This document shows, in pieces, positions 22,119 through 32,677 of a stretch of DNA of 55,866 bases (positions within the stretch are counted from its first letter, which is position 1; every line of letters begins with the position of its first letter). Origin of the DNA: Acanthaster planci (taxonomy: Eukaryota; Echinodermata; Asteroidea; Valvatida; Acanthasteridae). The stretch spans positions 662,834 to 718,699 of the forward strand of contig NW_019091494.1 in NCBI RefSeq assembly GCF_001949145.1, written 5' to 3'. Below the pieces are notes generated by a model, which searched no databases, was not told the DNA's origin, and saw nothing but the letters and a program-made list of their open reading frames with translations. The position numbers and the translations under genes were made by a program.

Positions 22119-22347
22119 TTAAGTGGCGTATAAATCATCGGAAATAAATATTTCTTTTGGCTTGTACACTTGTTTGCCGGTCTTGGTCTTTCTCACTAAA
22201 CAAACGCGGTGCCTTTGGTTTTGCACGTCGAACTTTGCCTGCGCGATTAAATCTCGTTGTGATTCGTAGCCTTTGGCAATTAACCACGCCGCTTGAACGG
22301 TGGCTAATTTAGCGTATTCAAAATTAGTGGCAAAAAGTAAAAATCAT
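22119..22347 (-). pseudogene. C-terminal remnant of an unknown element protein
   Basis: The frame is open for about 75 codons on the minus strand and ends at a TAA just left of 22.12 kb. It contains KLATVQAAWLIAKGYES and a Lys-rich end (RKTKTGKQVYKPKEIFI). The frame is lost at about 22.35 kb, where host-like sequence begins, so it looks cut by the element boundary. Confidence 0.45.
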
Positions 22348-23062
22348 CAGATTTTAGAAAAATGTTGAGAAATTTATCTTATTTTTCCCGGCGCGCCTCC
22401 AGTATTTTTCCGGCGGTGAAAAGTCCCGGGGGAAAGTATGTTCGGGGCTCCGCGATTGCTGTTTGGGAAGTCAAGTCACAGGTTTTGGGGGAAGTTAAGG
22501 GCTGATCCAGGAAGTGGGTTAGGTCCCACGCTAATTTGGAAAGTGGGAAAGAGGGGCTGCTCTAGTAAATACCGGTATCTACTACTCCTCTGGCATAACC
22601 CTCATTTCAAGATTTGACGTCCCATGTAAATGCATTTGGCCAAAAGAGTGTGGTCTACACATGGCATATACATCGAGCTTACTTTTCAGCACGTCATGGA
22701 CATTATTTTTATCTTAAATTGCGTCTTACTGTCTGTTTAGTTTGTTGTGATCAGAAAGCTACATGTAGAGAAATGGCTATTTCTCCTCTCCTTTCAACTC
22801 CTTGCCCCTTACCTGTATATTGAGGGGGTATGACCGTCAAATCAAAAACTTAAGTTGAGCTGGACTGGAAAAGGAAAATGAGGGACCCAAAGTAATTTTG
22901 GTTTTACCTGGCCCGCAACGCCAATTAAGTCATTGACATGTTGTCAGCAGTCGCGTCATAATGGTGTATAAGGCACTGTATTCATTTTCCCTTCCTGTTT
23001 GTACAGTATCTGCCATGAATAACTTTAACAGATGCACCAGTGTTTATCATGCTCTTGTGCAG
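22348..23062. other. Host sequence between the element and acetyltransferase copy 2
   Basis: No gene and no copy of acetyltransferase exon 1 is visible here. The part at 22390-22560 is G-rich. The stretch ends with a preserved splice acceptor (CTCTTGTGCAG) at 23052-23062. Confidence 0.45.
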
Positions 23063-23247
23063 AATGGCAGAGAAATAACTTTGGAGACGACCCTGTCAAT
23101 CACTTCTTCGTGGTGGAAGCCACTAGCGATTGCCTGGGTGATACAGCAGAGCCAGAGATAGTGGGTTGCTCTACTAACTCCTTCACCCACTGCCCCAGGG
23201 ACGGATGATTTTCTTGGGAGAGTTCTACATTCGAACTGCCCACAGAG
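23063..23247 (+). pseudogene. Acetyltransferase exon 2 copy with frameshift
   Basis: The acceptor CTTGTGCAG is retained and the donor is weaker (GTACAC). The frame FGDDPVNHFFVVEATSD is intact until the 4-nt deletion after TGCCCC (23191-23196). After it the original frame resumes (MIFLGEFYIRTAHR). Confidence 0.8.
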
Positions 23248-24652
23248 GTACACCTAAAGCCAAAAAAAGTGATCCTGAAAGAGCCAGGCTTATTCCCATT
23301 ATCTAGCAGCACCTTTTCCAGTTTTGCTGTCCAATGATAATTTGCTTGCTTTTTGCCATAAACATTGGTATTCAAATACAGGTAAAAACACACGAGTACA
23401 GCTGTGATGTTTTACTTCAATCTGACCTTTTTTAAGGTCATTCATGTCCATATAGCCTCGCACATGACCAGCCCATTTGCTGGTATCATATGCAAAGAGC
23501 TCTGGAGGGGGGGTGAGAAGTTTATATCTTTGGCCCATTACTCTTTTTCTGAATACCAAAGTTTGATTACTGTATATTCCCAAGTCAAACTGGAGACAGT
23601 CTGTGTTCATAGTCCAGGTACATTGGAAGATCGAGTTAAAGCAGGTCATGTTTCTGTGAACATAAATGGCATGTACATGTACATTTATACATACATGTGC
23701 TTTACTGTAGCAGTATTTAGTATTCCAAACACACTTCCAAGTGCAAGGGTGTACTCTGTGGTGGAATGTTAGGCCACATAAAAAAATAATTAGTGAGTAT
23801 CCTTTAAAAAAAACATGTTGGGATGGGGGCATTTTTTTATTTTATTTTTTTTATTTAGTTCAGCAGACATCTTTGCTTGATTGGAAATTATTAAATAAAG
23901 AGCAATTTCCTCAATGATGAAATGAGTTTTATTTATCTTCTTTACGAAAGAGTTTTACACAAGCAAGTAATTCATCACAAAAGGAGATCAAGGTTGTACA
24001 GCCAAGTGAAAATAGGAAGGTTTTCTCAGAGAGGGTCAAGGTGCTGTAGTTCTGTGAAGTGGAATCGGTAGCTGGGAATGGCTGCGGCTATTGAGTATTG
24101 ACCCAACATGCAGCAGAGGTCTCAGGCTGCATCCGAATTACAGGCTGTGGCTGCGACTGCACAAAGCTATTGAGGTTGCTGCCTTGCTTTCCGGTCTATT
24201 TCCCACAAGTTTCTGCACATGGCCGCAACCGCAGCCAATAATTCCAATGTGGTTTACACAAACACGCTGACGGTTGGGTGAATGTCAACCTCGTTCCCAT
24301 GGGCTCGATCTTGCTGCACCATGGAGTCGAGGTTGGGTGAATTTGCACTCGTACATATAGATGAATGGGAGTAATTAGCGATTTCCGGATGTATCGTTTT
24401 CAAAGCACATACATTTAACAGAAGGTCACTCAATTTGAATGTGGGATCGTCCTAAAGGCCATTTTTTCTTTTTTTTTCAATGAATTAAAAAAAAAAATTG
24501 GGGGGGGAAGGATATATTTCTTAGGGGCAGGTGTATTTCTTAAGGGCGGGCGAAATCACCAACTGTATTATAATGTGGCTTTACCAAGTTACATGTACAG
24601 AGCCAGAAAAACTACAAACTGTTTTTGAATACTTCCGTCTTGTTCTAAACAG

Positions 24653-24693
24653 GGACAGGTCTTGGAAAGGCTCTGATGGAGAAAGTTGCTGAG
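24653..24693 (+). pseudogene. Acetyltransferase exon 3 copy (acetyl-CoA loop)
   Basis: Identical in length to 8226-8266, with acceptor TTCTAAACAG and donor GTGAGT. It encodes GTGLGKALMEKVAE, closer to the family consensus than the first copy. Confidence 0.82.
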
Positions 24694-25151
24694 GTGAGTG
24701 GAGACATGGTGAGGGGGGAGGTGGGGGGCTGTGCTAACTTCACATGCCTGGTATGGACTGGCTAGCAAAAGACTGTCCACACAATGCAGGAAGGAAAGAC
24801 ATTCTGTGGACTTACCCACAGAGAAGGGAAGATCATCCAATGTTCTGTGGACTTACCCTTGTCCACAGGACATTTTCCCTTCTTAAGAAGTATAGTGGCA
24901 TTTTGGGGTAAAGGTCATCCGTACGGTAAAGGAAAGAAGAACAGAACAGTCAAGGAAACATTTTATTAAAATCCAGCTGAATATCATGTTCCCGGTTCAA
25001 GCAAAATGAGTGTGTTCACCAAGTTTTCTTAACTGCACAAAATGAAAGGGATGTCCACACTAGGCATTTAACTTAAATGGGGTAGTATGTTTTTTACATA
25101 ATATGCATTTACCAAGATGAGAGTTGAATTTTCTGGAAAGGTGTAAAAATG

Positions 25152-25285
25152 TCTTCCTACTTGTGTAAATAGGCGTGAGAAATATTTTCCCACTTGTGTG
25201 AAAATGCATGAAAATGTTTACCCACTTGTGTAAAAAGTCATGGATTTGTTTTCCCACTTGTGTGAAAAGCCATAAAAATCCTTCA
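25152..25285 (+). repeat. About 32-bp tandem repeat (CCCACTTGTGTGAAAA)
   Basis: The CTTGTGT cores at about 25160, 25193, 25225 and 25258 are spaced about 32 bp apart, each followed by an A-rich stretch. Four to five imperfect units lie in the last intron of acetyltransferase copy 2. Confidence 0.75.
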
Positions 25286-25452
25286 GGGAAAAGAAAAAAT
25301 GTAGAGAATACAAATTCCCCATTACCAGGGTAACTTTCAGTTGCAGAATACTGAGGCCTGTACAGAGTACAGGGGTTGTTGACTGTTCCTGTGGTCGTAA
25401 GTGTACTTGACTTCTTTATCTGAGCAGTTTCACTCCATTTTACATCCAGCAG

Positions 25453-25614
25453 GCTGGGATTAAGGACCGCTGCAAGGGCATGAACTGGCTCCTGAGGGCT
25501 TCCAATGACAGCACCTGGCAGTTCTACCGTCGCTTCAACGCAATCGATATGACTACACAGCACGAGTGGAGATTCATGCGAGTAAAGGGGGACAGTGATG
25601 CACACAGTTCCTGA
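25453..25614 (+). pseudogene. Acetyltransferase exon 4 copy
   Basis: The acceptor is CATCCAGCAG. It encodes KDRCKGMNWLLRASNDSTWQ and on to a TGA 12 residues earlier in alignment than the first copy, because of indels near the end. The former stop context (TTTCTTTAG) is still visible at 25634-25642. Confidence 0.8.
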
Positions 25615-25642
25615 AGCAGGGTCAAATATTCATTTTCTTTAG

Positions 25643-28600
25643 GCCGGGTAAATGTCACATCTAAGTTACTTGGCTATCGGCCGGATTAGCTTGCACGCCA
25701 GCTGCTACCCAGCAGCCATCATACTTACATGCAGGCAGGCAGCAACAGCCAAGCAGTCAATAAGAGATCTACACATAGAAAGTTTCAGTATGTGGTTTTA
25801 GTTTTAGCATGAATTTGGCGTCTTATTCAAAAGTGTTGTTACTGTTTTTGTGGATAAATTTTCTAAGAAAGTGCCCAATGATAGTAGATGAAATACAAAA
25901 CAAGGACCAAATCACGCCTATTGATTTTTTGGACCCCACTGGTCAGAGGTCAGTGTCACTGTTGAAACAAAGAAATGGTCTTTCCTGCCATAGCTCAAGG
26001 ACTGAACATGTCAACTTCAATTTGGTACATGTTTTTATTTATTCTCAGTGACCTCTGAAAGCCTGCAGATGAAGTCAGACTTAAGCACCTGACACTGGGT
26101 GACGTGTTTACGCAAAGTTTTCCTTATTTGCTACACTGAGGACATGTACACTCGTATATGTGTACACTTGACTTACACGTACTAATGTGTCATGCTTGGT
26201 TGGGTCAAAGTGCAGAAGATGACCTTACACAGGGACGCTGCTACCACAAAAAAAAACCGAAATGCGTTTCTTGAGTAATTATAATTTGGGAGGGGCCTAG
26301 ACCATACACAAAAGAGCATAGGGGATTATGACCTCCTTTGTCGGGGTAGGCTGATCTGCTAGGGAGAAAAAAAACCATGCTTGCAAAAGAGTTAAGGATA
26401 CAAAAATCCCAACTACCAACTTTTTTATATCGAAAAAACTGGTACAAAATACACATGGTCATTGATGCTTCCAGTATACCCTGTGGACCTTTTGTATGTG
26501 GACCGGTTGAGGTGTGGACATGCGCCACAGGTTTACCAGGACAGTTGAAAAAAGGGGAGAGGAATGAAAATACTGATGCCTAAACTCAAGAGCTGTGGCT
26601 CCCAACATATTTTATGGATGTCATAAATAAATAGCAAAATTGAAGAATTTGCAGAAAAAAGACCTCCTCCCTGGCAGCTTTTTCACGTAGGAAAATCCAA
26701 GTCAAATATCAAGGTCATCAATCTTGGTGTTCTGGAGAAACATTTTGTGATCACAAATTTAAGCCATAGCTTGGTCTTGGCAGGGCATTAGTGTTTATAA
26801 TGTACCGGTGTTAATGATTAAGGTCATACATATACATTCAAGAGGAATTGAATGTTGCAGAAACTGAAATATGTATCTCAGAAATGCCCGTCATAAGGAC
26901 CAACAGTCTTTGAATTGCTTTGTAAATAAAACTTTGCAGGGGTGAGATTGGAAGAAAATTAAAAACCCATGAAGTAGTCACAGGAAGTGTTGAGGGCCCC
27001 ACAGCAGTGCAGGGTCCCGTATACATTTGTGTTTGCCTAAAGGCAACCCTCTACATACTTTTGTTTTATATGAACCTTTATATTTGAAAAGACCAAGATG
27101 GTAAAATTGAGATATTTCAGGTTTTAAAAACAGATAGTTTCAAAATCCTGAAGTCAGGAAAATCCTGATGAAAAAATCCTGAAATCAAGAAAAACTCAGA
27201 CAAATCTGATCCCTGACCTTGAAAGGAAAGGGCCACATTTTTTACTTTGATGACAGGGTGATACATGAAGTTGTCCACAGTTTTTCACACATTCTCAGAG
27301 ATTAGTGATAATGTATTAACATTCCGGTCATGATGCATGAGTGAGCGGCTGACATGCCCCTGATGGGCTCCTGTGTTTGATGGGGTTTTCTACATTTCTT
27401 GGGTCTTATTTAGCAATAATTGTACCACAGTTAAGTCTGTTTGTTAAACACATATTCTAGGCGTCTTCCAGACAGTTAGTTCTGCTTTTTATCAAGATGT
27501 TGCCAGTTTCTGGGCATACTTCCTGACGATGAGACAGTGGCCATTATATGGTTTGTTCATCAACAATATGCCTTTCAGTATGACAGAGTATTCAGCTATT
27601 CGATCGAACTGAAGGTCAAATCTTCTAATAGTGATTTATTTGAATTGACTCAGCCGTACATTATTGTGGATCACAAATTGATATGTTAGACAAATTTTAG
27701 ACAGTTTCCATCATATAAAATACATACAAACTGATCTTACGTGCAGTCTGTTTGTTTTCTTTCTTGCCTTTATTGCAATCTCCACTCTAGTCACACAAAA
27801 AAATGGATTTTGGCCAATTTTGCATGAGCTGCATTTTTAATCAACAGAACAGCAACACCAATTTTTCCCCCACCATCACTGCATGGTACTTGTATGGTTA
27901 GGAAATAAACATAGATTTTACTTCTTTGTTTTCAAAATTTGATTTAAAGTTGTTGACCACCAACCATGCAAAGGACACAACCAAACTATGGAAAAATTCT
28001 TTTCTTTTGGAATGTCTTATTAGGCCTTGCAAGCAGTTCAGTGTACATATCTAGGTGCTTGCTGGCTATGTCATACAAATTTTCACGCTTAAAAAAGTCC
28101 AATGGAATGTTTATCAAATATCACAGAAGTTTCTGTCAAGTTGATTACAAATCTTTCAAAGTACTGCCCTGACGTTTCAAAAATATGCACTACATTTACA
28201 CAGGAACCACGCATGCTCCATTGCCTTTTAACAAATTGTGCAGCAGGACAGTTTGTCACGGAAAACTGCCATAACAAAAGCCACTTTACTTCTTGTGGAA
28301 TCCGAGATTTTTCTGTACAATTTTGTACACACTGAATTGATTTTCAGTAAACAGAAATTTCAGGAAGTTCAAAACTACTCTGTACTTGACCATGCACTCA
28401 TTATTGGTAATTCATCAGAAAAGTTAAACAGCGTATTGTAAATAACAGAAAATGGAGTTAAAATTTAAAAAAAGATTTACTCAGAACTTCATTTGTTCTT
28501 GCCAGTTCCTTTGCAGTGTGTTCTTGAAAGCCTTAAAAGAAAAGGCGCAATAATTCCCCCCCATTAAAAACATTTGGTGCATTCTTAAATTTTATTCAAT

Positions 28601-29090
28601 AAAGCCAATGTTAAGATCTATTTAAGTGTACGGTTAATTATACAGTATATACATCTTTGAACGGACCCAGGGACATGGGGCTTGGGCAATATATTCCTTG
28701 TCGTGGCATGCTCTGCCTAGCATTTCTTGCTTCAACTGTTTACAGCTTTTGAAGACCACTTTCACAAGCAGGTGCAGGACCATTGTTACCGTATGTATAC
28801 TTTGTCTCCTTTGAAACGGGGGGGGCAATGGTGCCCTTGTTGGTCGCAACCACTTTAAATTCAACAGTTAAAATCAATCCTTTAAACTGTTATTCAATCC
28901 TTTCCTAATCTACCAGGGTTTATTTTTCATAGATAGCTCCAGTGTTGTTGAGCCCATCACAAGTCCATGTCAAGCTTGTCTTAAACCAATTTACAAACTA
29001 TTCAAATAAGCTATGACAAAAGTGTTTCTCATTTTTCACCCAGTTACTTATGACAGTTCCTGTGCACCGACTTGTAACTGGACTTACGTG
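25643..29090. other. Intergenic, no gene seen
   Basis: Short overlapping frames only. AT-rich, with simple runs. It separates acetyltransferase copy 2 from the 3' end of the convergent Ras GAP gene. Confidence 0.5.
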
Positions 29091-29097
29091 GGGACTT

Positions 29098-29594
29098 TCA
29101 GAATTGTAATATGTCACAAATTTTTGTGACTCGAGTCATTAGGCAAAAAAGTTGATTTGTGTCAAGTTTTAGCTTTGGTTAATTTGAGTCACAAATATTT
29201 GAAATCAATATAATGAATAAAAACGAGAGAAAGTCATTTTCAGACATTTTAAAATTTATTTCTGCATTAATACACATAAATGTGGTCATACCACATCTTA
29301 CTCTTGATAATATCATATGACATGAACATTATTACCAGCACTGTAAGTCACTGCTGCAAATATTTTTCTTGCAAAGAAGATCGCTATTATTTTTGTGACC
29401 CAAGTTAACTTCACTCAAGTTGGGTCTTCTGATGAGGGACTCAAATCAGGTCAAGTCACATGCTGGAAGTGACTCAAGTCATTTACCTGTCAGGTTTGAC
29501 TTGATGAGTCTCCAAAATTTGGACTTGAGTAAAACTTAGATGAGCTATTGAGTCAAACTCAGACAAGCTATTGACTCAAGTCATTACAATTCTG
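29098..29594. mobile_element. Fold-back hAT-like element (GACTCAAGTC family) with target duplication
   Basis: Left end CAGAATTGTAAT (29099-29110) and right end ATTACAATTCTG (29583-29594) are perfect inverted repeats. GACTCGAGTC and GACTTGAGTC words fill the inner arms. GGGACTT is found directly outside on both sides (29091-29097 and 29595-29601), a 7- to 8-bp target duplication. Confidence 0.7.
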
Positions 29595-29601
29595 GGGACT
29601 T

Positions 29602-32560
29602 ACGATGGGCTCGACTGCAATACCAGATAACTCATGTAGTACATTTATTGCGCAGACAAACAAATAAAATACTTGAAGAAAAGAATAGAAATAATAAAAA
29701 TACTAAAAAACAAAAAATGGCTTCCCTCATACATGTTGAAAGAAAAGACAGTTTACAGATTTCTTTTATATGCACTTTTACACAAGTGAGTTAAATAAAA
29801 TAAAATACTGTGTATATGTATACATGTATTTCACTGGTTGCTTTTTTCAAATTTTTTTTAATCATTTACAGTGTTTTGACAAGGCACGTAAATAAAACAA
29901 GTTCAACAAAACATTACATTAACAGGCCAGGGAAATTTTTTCCAAATTACTGGAACAAATCAACTTATCAATATCAACTATTCCAAGTGACTGTTTCAAT
30001 CTGATAGAATTTCTCAATAAAAGAAAAAATGTCCTCAAAATTCTACATTCAATCTAAAATAACACTTAGTATATTTACAGAATAAATCACAAATTAACCT
30101 GAGAGGTACGGAATATACGTAAGTCTTCATTGAAGACGAACATGACAAAGTTTGTTTTCTGTCATATGTTAATTAAAAGTCTGAACTTGTGTGGATTCTT
30201 TACAATTTTCAAGTGCAGACCTGGAAAATTGACAAAATGCTTCATGTCTCTTGTCCTCACTGTTGGGGGTTGGGGTGAAAATGAGTCGTAACCAAAGAAG
30301 CAAAAGTGGAACACTGAATTATAAATCTAACATTTCCACCCAATTGGAGAACATTTTTAAGTTACACAAAGGCACATCACTCTGCCAATAATAAAAAAAA
30401 AATAATGACGATGCTGATCTTTACAGTGACTCCGACTTGGTCCTGTACGCAACAACTCTTGTCCCAAAAATAGCTCAGAATATGAATACACTAATTAACA
30501 ATATCCGGTGTACAAAAAATGTACAAAAAATACACTTTTTAGAAAATTTCAATCACTGATTCTGTGTTGGCAAAAATGTTTCTATAGTTGAAAAAACAGC
30601 GTTGATGTGAAGCAACACCAGGCAAATTGGTGCTATAATCTTGAGGGTCAAAGCAGATATATACATGTAGTCATTTCATAAAGACATGTAGTACTTTAAT
30701 GTATATCAGTTACTAATCTTACTCATGTATCTTTACAAAGATTGACAACCTATAGGCATTTACGTCATTTCACAAGTTCAAATAAAAAGGGAATCATTAA
30801 GAAGAGTTAAAAACCAAAATTCAAATAAAATGACAAATTTGGTAACACTACAAACATTTCACAGTATGGGTACCTGTACCTGTGTGTCACGTTTTGTGAG
30901 CTGTCCCAGCTTTTTGTAAAGGCAGCAGATATTTATCTGTTGCCGGTCAATTTAACTGCACGATATTTAGCCAGGCACATGTGCAGTAAGCAGTTTTTTA
31001 CTCAAAAATTGTTACTGTAGAAAATACTAATCTGGTTCTGCACCAACACAGTTGTTTACTGCGTATTCACAAGGTGGAATCAGACCACTTTACAATATCT
31101 GACTTTTTTCCCATTAAGAAATCCTCCAGAGCCATGAATCAGAAAAAGGAAAATGCAAGACTCTGTAATTCAATATTGAAGTCAATTTAAATAACAAGAA
31201 TACTCTTAATTTTGGGGGAGAAAAAAAGACGCAAATAGCTGGAAATTGAACCCAGCTGGTAGCACTTCATGTTTGCTCTCAAGATAGGTGCACTATCAAC
31301 TAGACTATGGCCTCCACCTTGGGGATAGCGCCAATTTACTAATCTTTATAGTCTTTCTTGTGTATTCGCATCAAAGAAGGCGCTATCTACATGTAGATGG
31401 CTATTAAAATATTGTTCACTTAAGCTTAGCAGGCAACAGCTGAATATGCACTGTCTTTTGCATAATCTCAAGGTCAACTTCAACATCAGTGCAAGTTAAC
31501 TTTGAGTAAACTCATCAAAGACTGAAGAGCAATCCAGCCAACTTGATTCCTTTGTCTAGCTTTGTCTTTTTTAACCTAGGTAATCAAGCCTGGAAAGTAA
31601 ACCAAATCCAGGGAAAGACTTCTGTGTCTGGCCAGCATATTCTCAAGTTTTGTATACCCTGATAAGTTTTAAAATATACAACCTACAAAACACATTTTTC
31701 TCAATTTCAGTTGTCCCCAATCTGCATGAACTTCTCTTCAATGACAACATGGCGGGGGGGGGGTGATGCTTGGGTGGTTGGTATGTGGTGGCCAGATACA
31801 AATGTATTGCCAAATCTGGAACTAAACACGGTCGACACCTGCATTATAAGGCAAAACCAGGTTTGCTTCGACTGTGGCCAATGTGGGAATAAACAATACG
31901 TGACCTGGTGTAGTGACTAACATCCTGGCATTAACCAGACATGACTGGAACTTTGGACAGAAAGTTAGAAAGGTGGGGAGAGAATGTCCAACAAAAAAGT
32001 CAAATTCTTTGGTGTACTGGTGGTCTAAAACCCAAACATATAGTGATAGTCTAAACCAAATGGAATGATCTGACCAGAACATGGTTCACAAATACCTGCG
32101 CTGTTCAGCGACACATTATACATTTACTGTTACATGTACAGAGTACTTTTTAGCATGTTTGGTATCTTTGGTATTCAGTTTGTGCTTAAAGAGTTTTCTC
32201 CATTAAAAAAATGCCCTGGTTTATGTACTGAATGTAACAGAATCTCTTTTTTCAACCTCACCATGTTCCGCAGATGAGGAGAGACTCCTCTCTTTTCTGT
32301 ATTATGTTGGAAGTTTCAGGTGACTTACTAAAATTGAGCATTTTAAAATGCCTTACAGCAAATAAAGCCAACTCAATGTTTCTTGTTCCATGATTTGTGT
32401 TTAGGTATTTTTTATGATAAACCAGTCTTTTTTCCCCCAGAAATTTGCATTATACTTAACTTCAACTTCTTACAACTTTCAGTTTTTTTTTTTAATCTTC
32501 CTCTCTTATTTGTAGCAAATCTTCCTGACTCAAGCAAAGAAGAGCCAAGTCCAACCTAAC
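29602..32560 (-). other. Non-coding, possibly 3' UTR or downstream region of the Ras GAP gene
   Basis: AT-rich, with no recognised coding exon. A long 3' UTR on the minus strand is possible but not shown. It holds a tRNA-derived SINE at 31232-31322. Confidence 0.35.
31232..31322 (-). repeat. tRNA-derived SINE / tRNA-like sequence
   Basis: On the minus strand, GGAGGCCATAGTCTAGTTGA resembles an A box. Downstream is AGCTGGGTTCAATTTCCAGC, a T-arm-like stem with a B box (GGTTCAA). No proper acceptor or anticodon stem could be formed, so it is not called as a tRNA gene. Confidence 0.5.
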
Positions 32561-32568
32561 TGCTGCCC

Positions 32569-32677
32569 TCAGACATCAGTCACAGTCCACCTCATTGCCT
32601 TGAGGGAGGGCGGGATGGAAGGGCATGACCTGGGATGTGGGAGGCAAAACTCTGGAATGTGTGTGCCCCCTGCACAT
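32569..32677 (-). CDS. Tentative terminal exon of the Ras GAP
   Basis: Two acceptors 8 bp apart (after TTAATTGCAG, exon from 32677; after GATGTGCAG, exon from 32669) each continue the phase of the exon at 34483-34666 to a nearby stop, in different frames. Neither tail resembles the RASA3 C-terminus clearly. Listed because some terminal exon is expected if the donor at 34482 is used. Confidence 0.3.

Larger units (their letters stand above)
9780..22347. mobile_element. Decayed endogenous Polinton / Polinton-like virus element
   Basis: This is a 12.5-kb segment whose texture differs from the host introns on both sides, with many CG-containing codons and closely packed open frames on both strands. 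It contains relics of an integrase, a major-capsid-like protein, an HNH/zinc protein, membrane and coiled-coil proteins and a Cys-triplet protein. Integrase plus capsid-like gene without LTRs is the hallmark of Polinton/Maverick and Polinton-like viruses. Nearly all frames carry stops or frameshifts, so the copy is dead. No family-B DNA polymerase, protease or packaging ATPase was recognised; the copy may be partial or of a lineage lacking some of them. Terminal inverted repeats and a target duplication were not found by eye. The right edge is set where an open frame ends abruptly at about 22.35 kb. Confidence 0.65.
23063..25614 (+). pseudogene. Second acetyltransferase copy, lacking exon 1 and with a 4-nt deletion
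   Basis: Exon copies are 23063-23247, 24653-24693 and 25453-25614. They match exons 2-4 of the gene at 5497-9162 in order, strand, phase and splice sites. The first is 185 nt instead of 189: four bases are missing near 23197, giving a TGA at 23206-23208. The second is exactly 41 nt and keeps the canonical acetyl-CoA loop R-G-T-G-L-G. The third has KGMNWLL, a QFYRRFNA Tyr motif and the family Trp (HEWRFMRV), but ends early at TGA 25612-25614. Exon 1 is not found to its left, where the virus-like element sits. It is most simply a 5'-truncated tandem duplicate. An alternative is use of exon 1 of the first copy by long-range splicing. Confidence 0.75.

Noticed and set aside
9780-22347. LTR retrovirus or LTR retrotransposon
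   Set aside because: No reverse transcriptase or gag-like zinc knuckle was seen and the integrase is accompanied by a capsid-like gene and other DNA-virus-like genes; the 124-bp direct repeats lie inside the non-viral insert rather than at the element ends.
23299-23832. 177-residue minus-strand open frame
   Set aside because: Lies in an intron of acetyltransferase copy 2, is low in complexity and resembles nothing known.
25152-25285. CRISPR-like array
   Set aside because: Units are contiguous and degenerate with no unique spacers, in animal intron DNA; a minisatellite.
25060-25605. 181-residue minus-strand open frame
   Set aside because: Antisense to acetyltransferase exon 4 copy and to the 32-bp tandem repeat; a shadow frame.
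31232-31322. Functional tRNA gene
   Set aside because: No acceptor or anticodon stem pairs properly; kept only as a SINE-like sequence.
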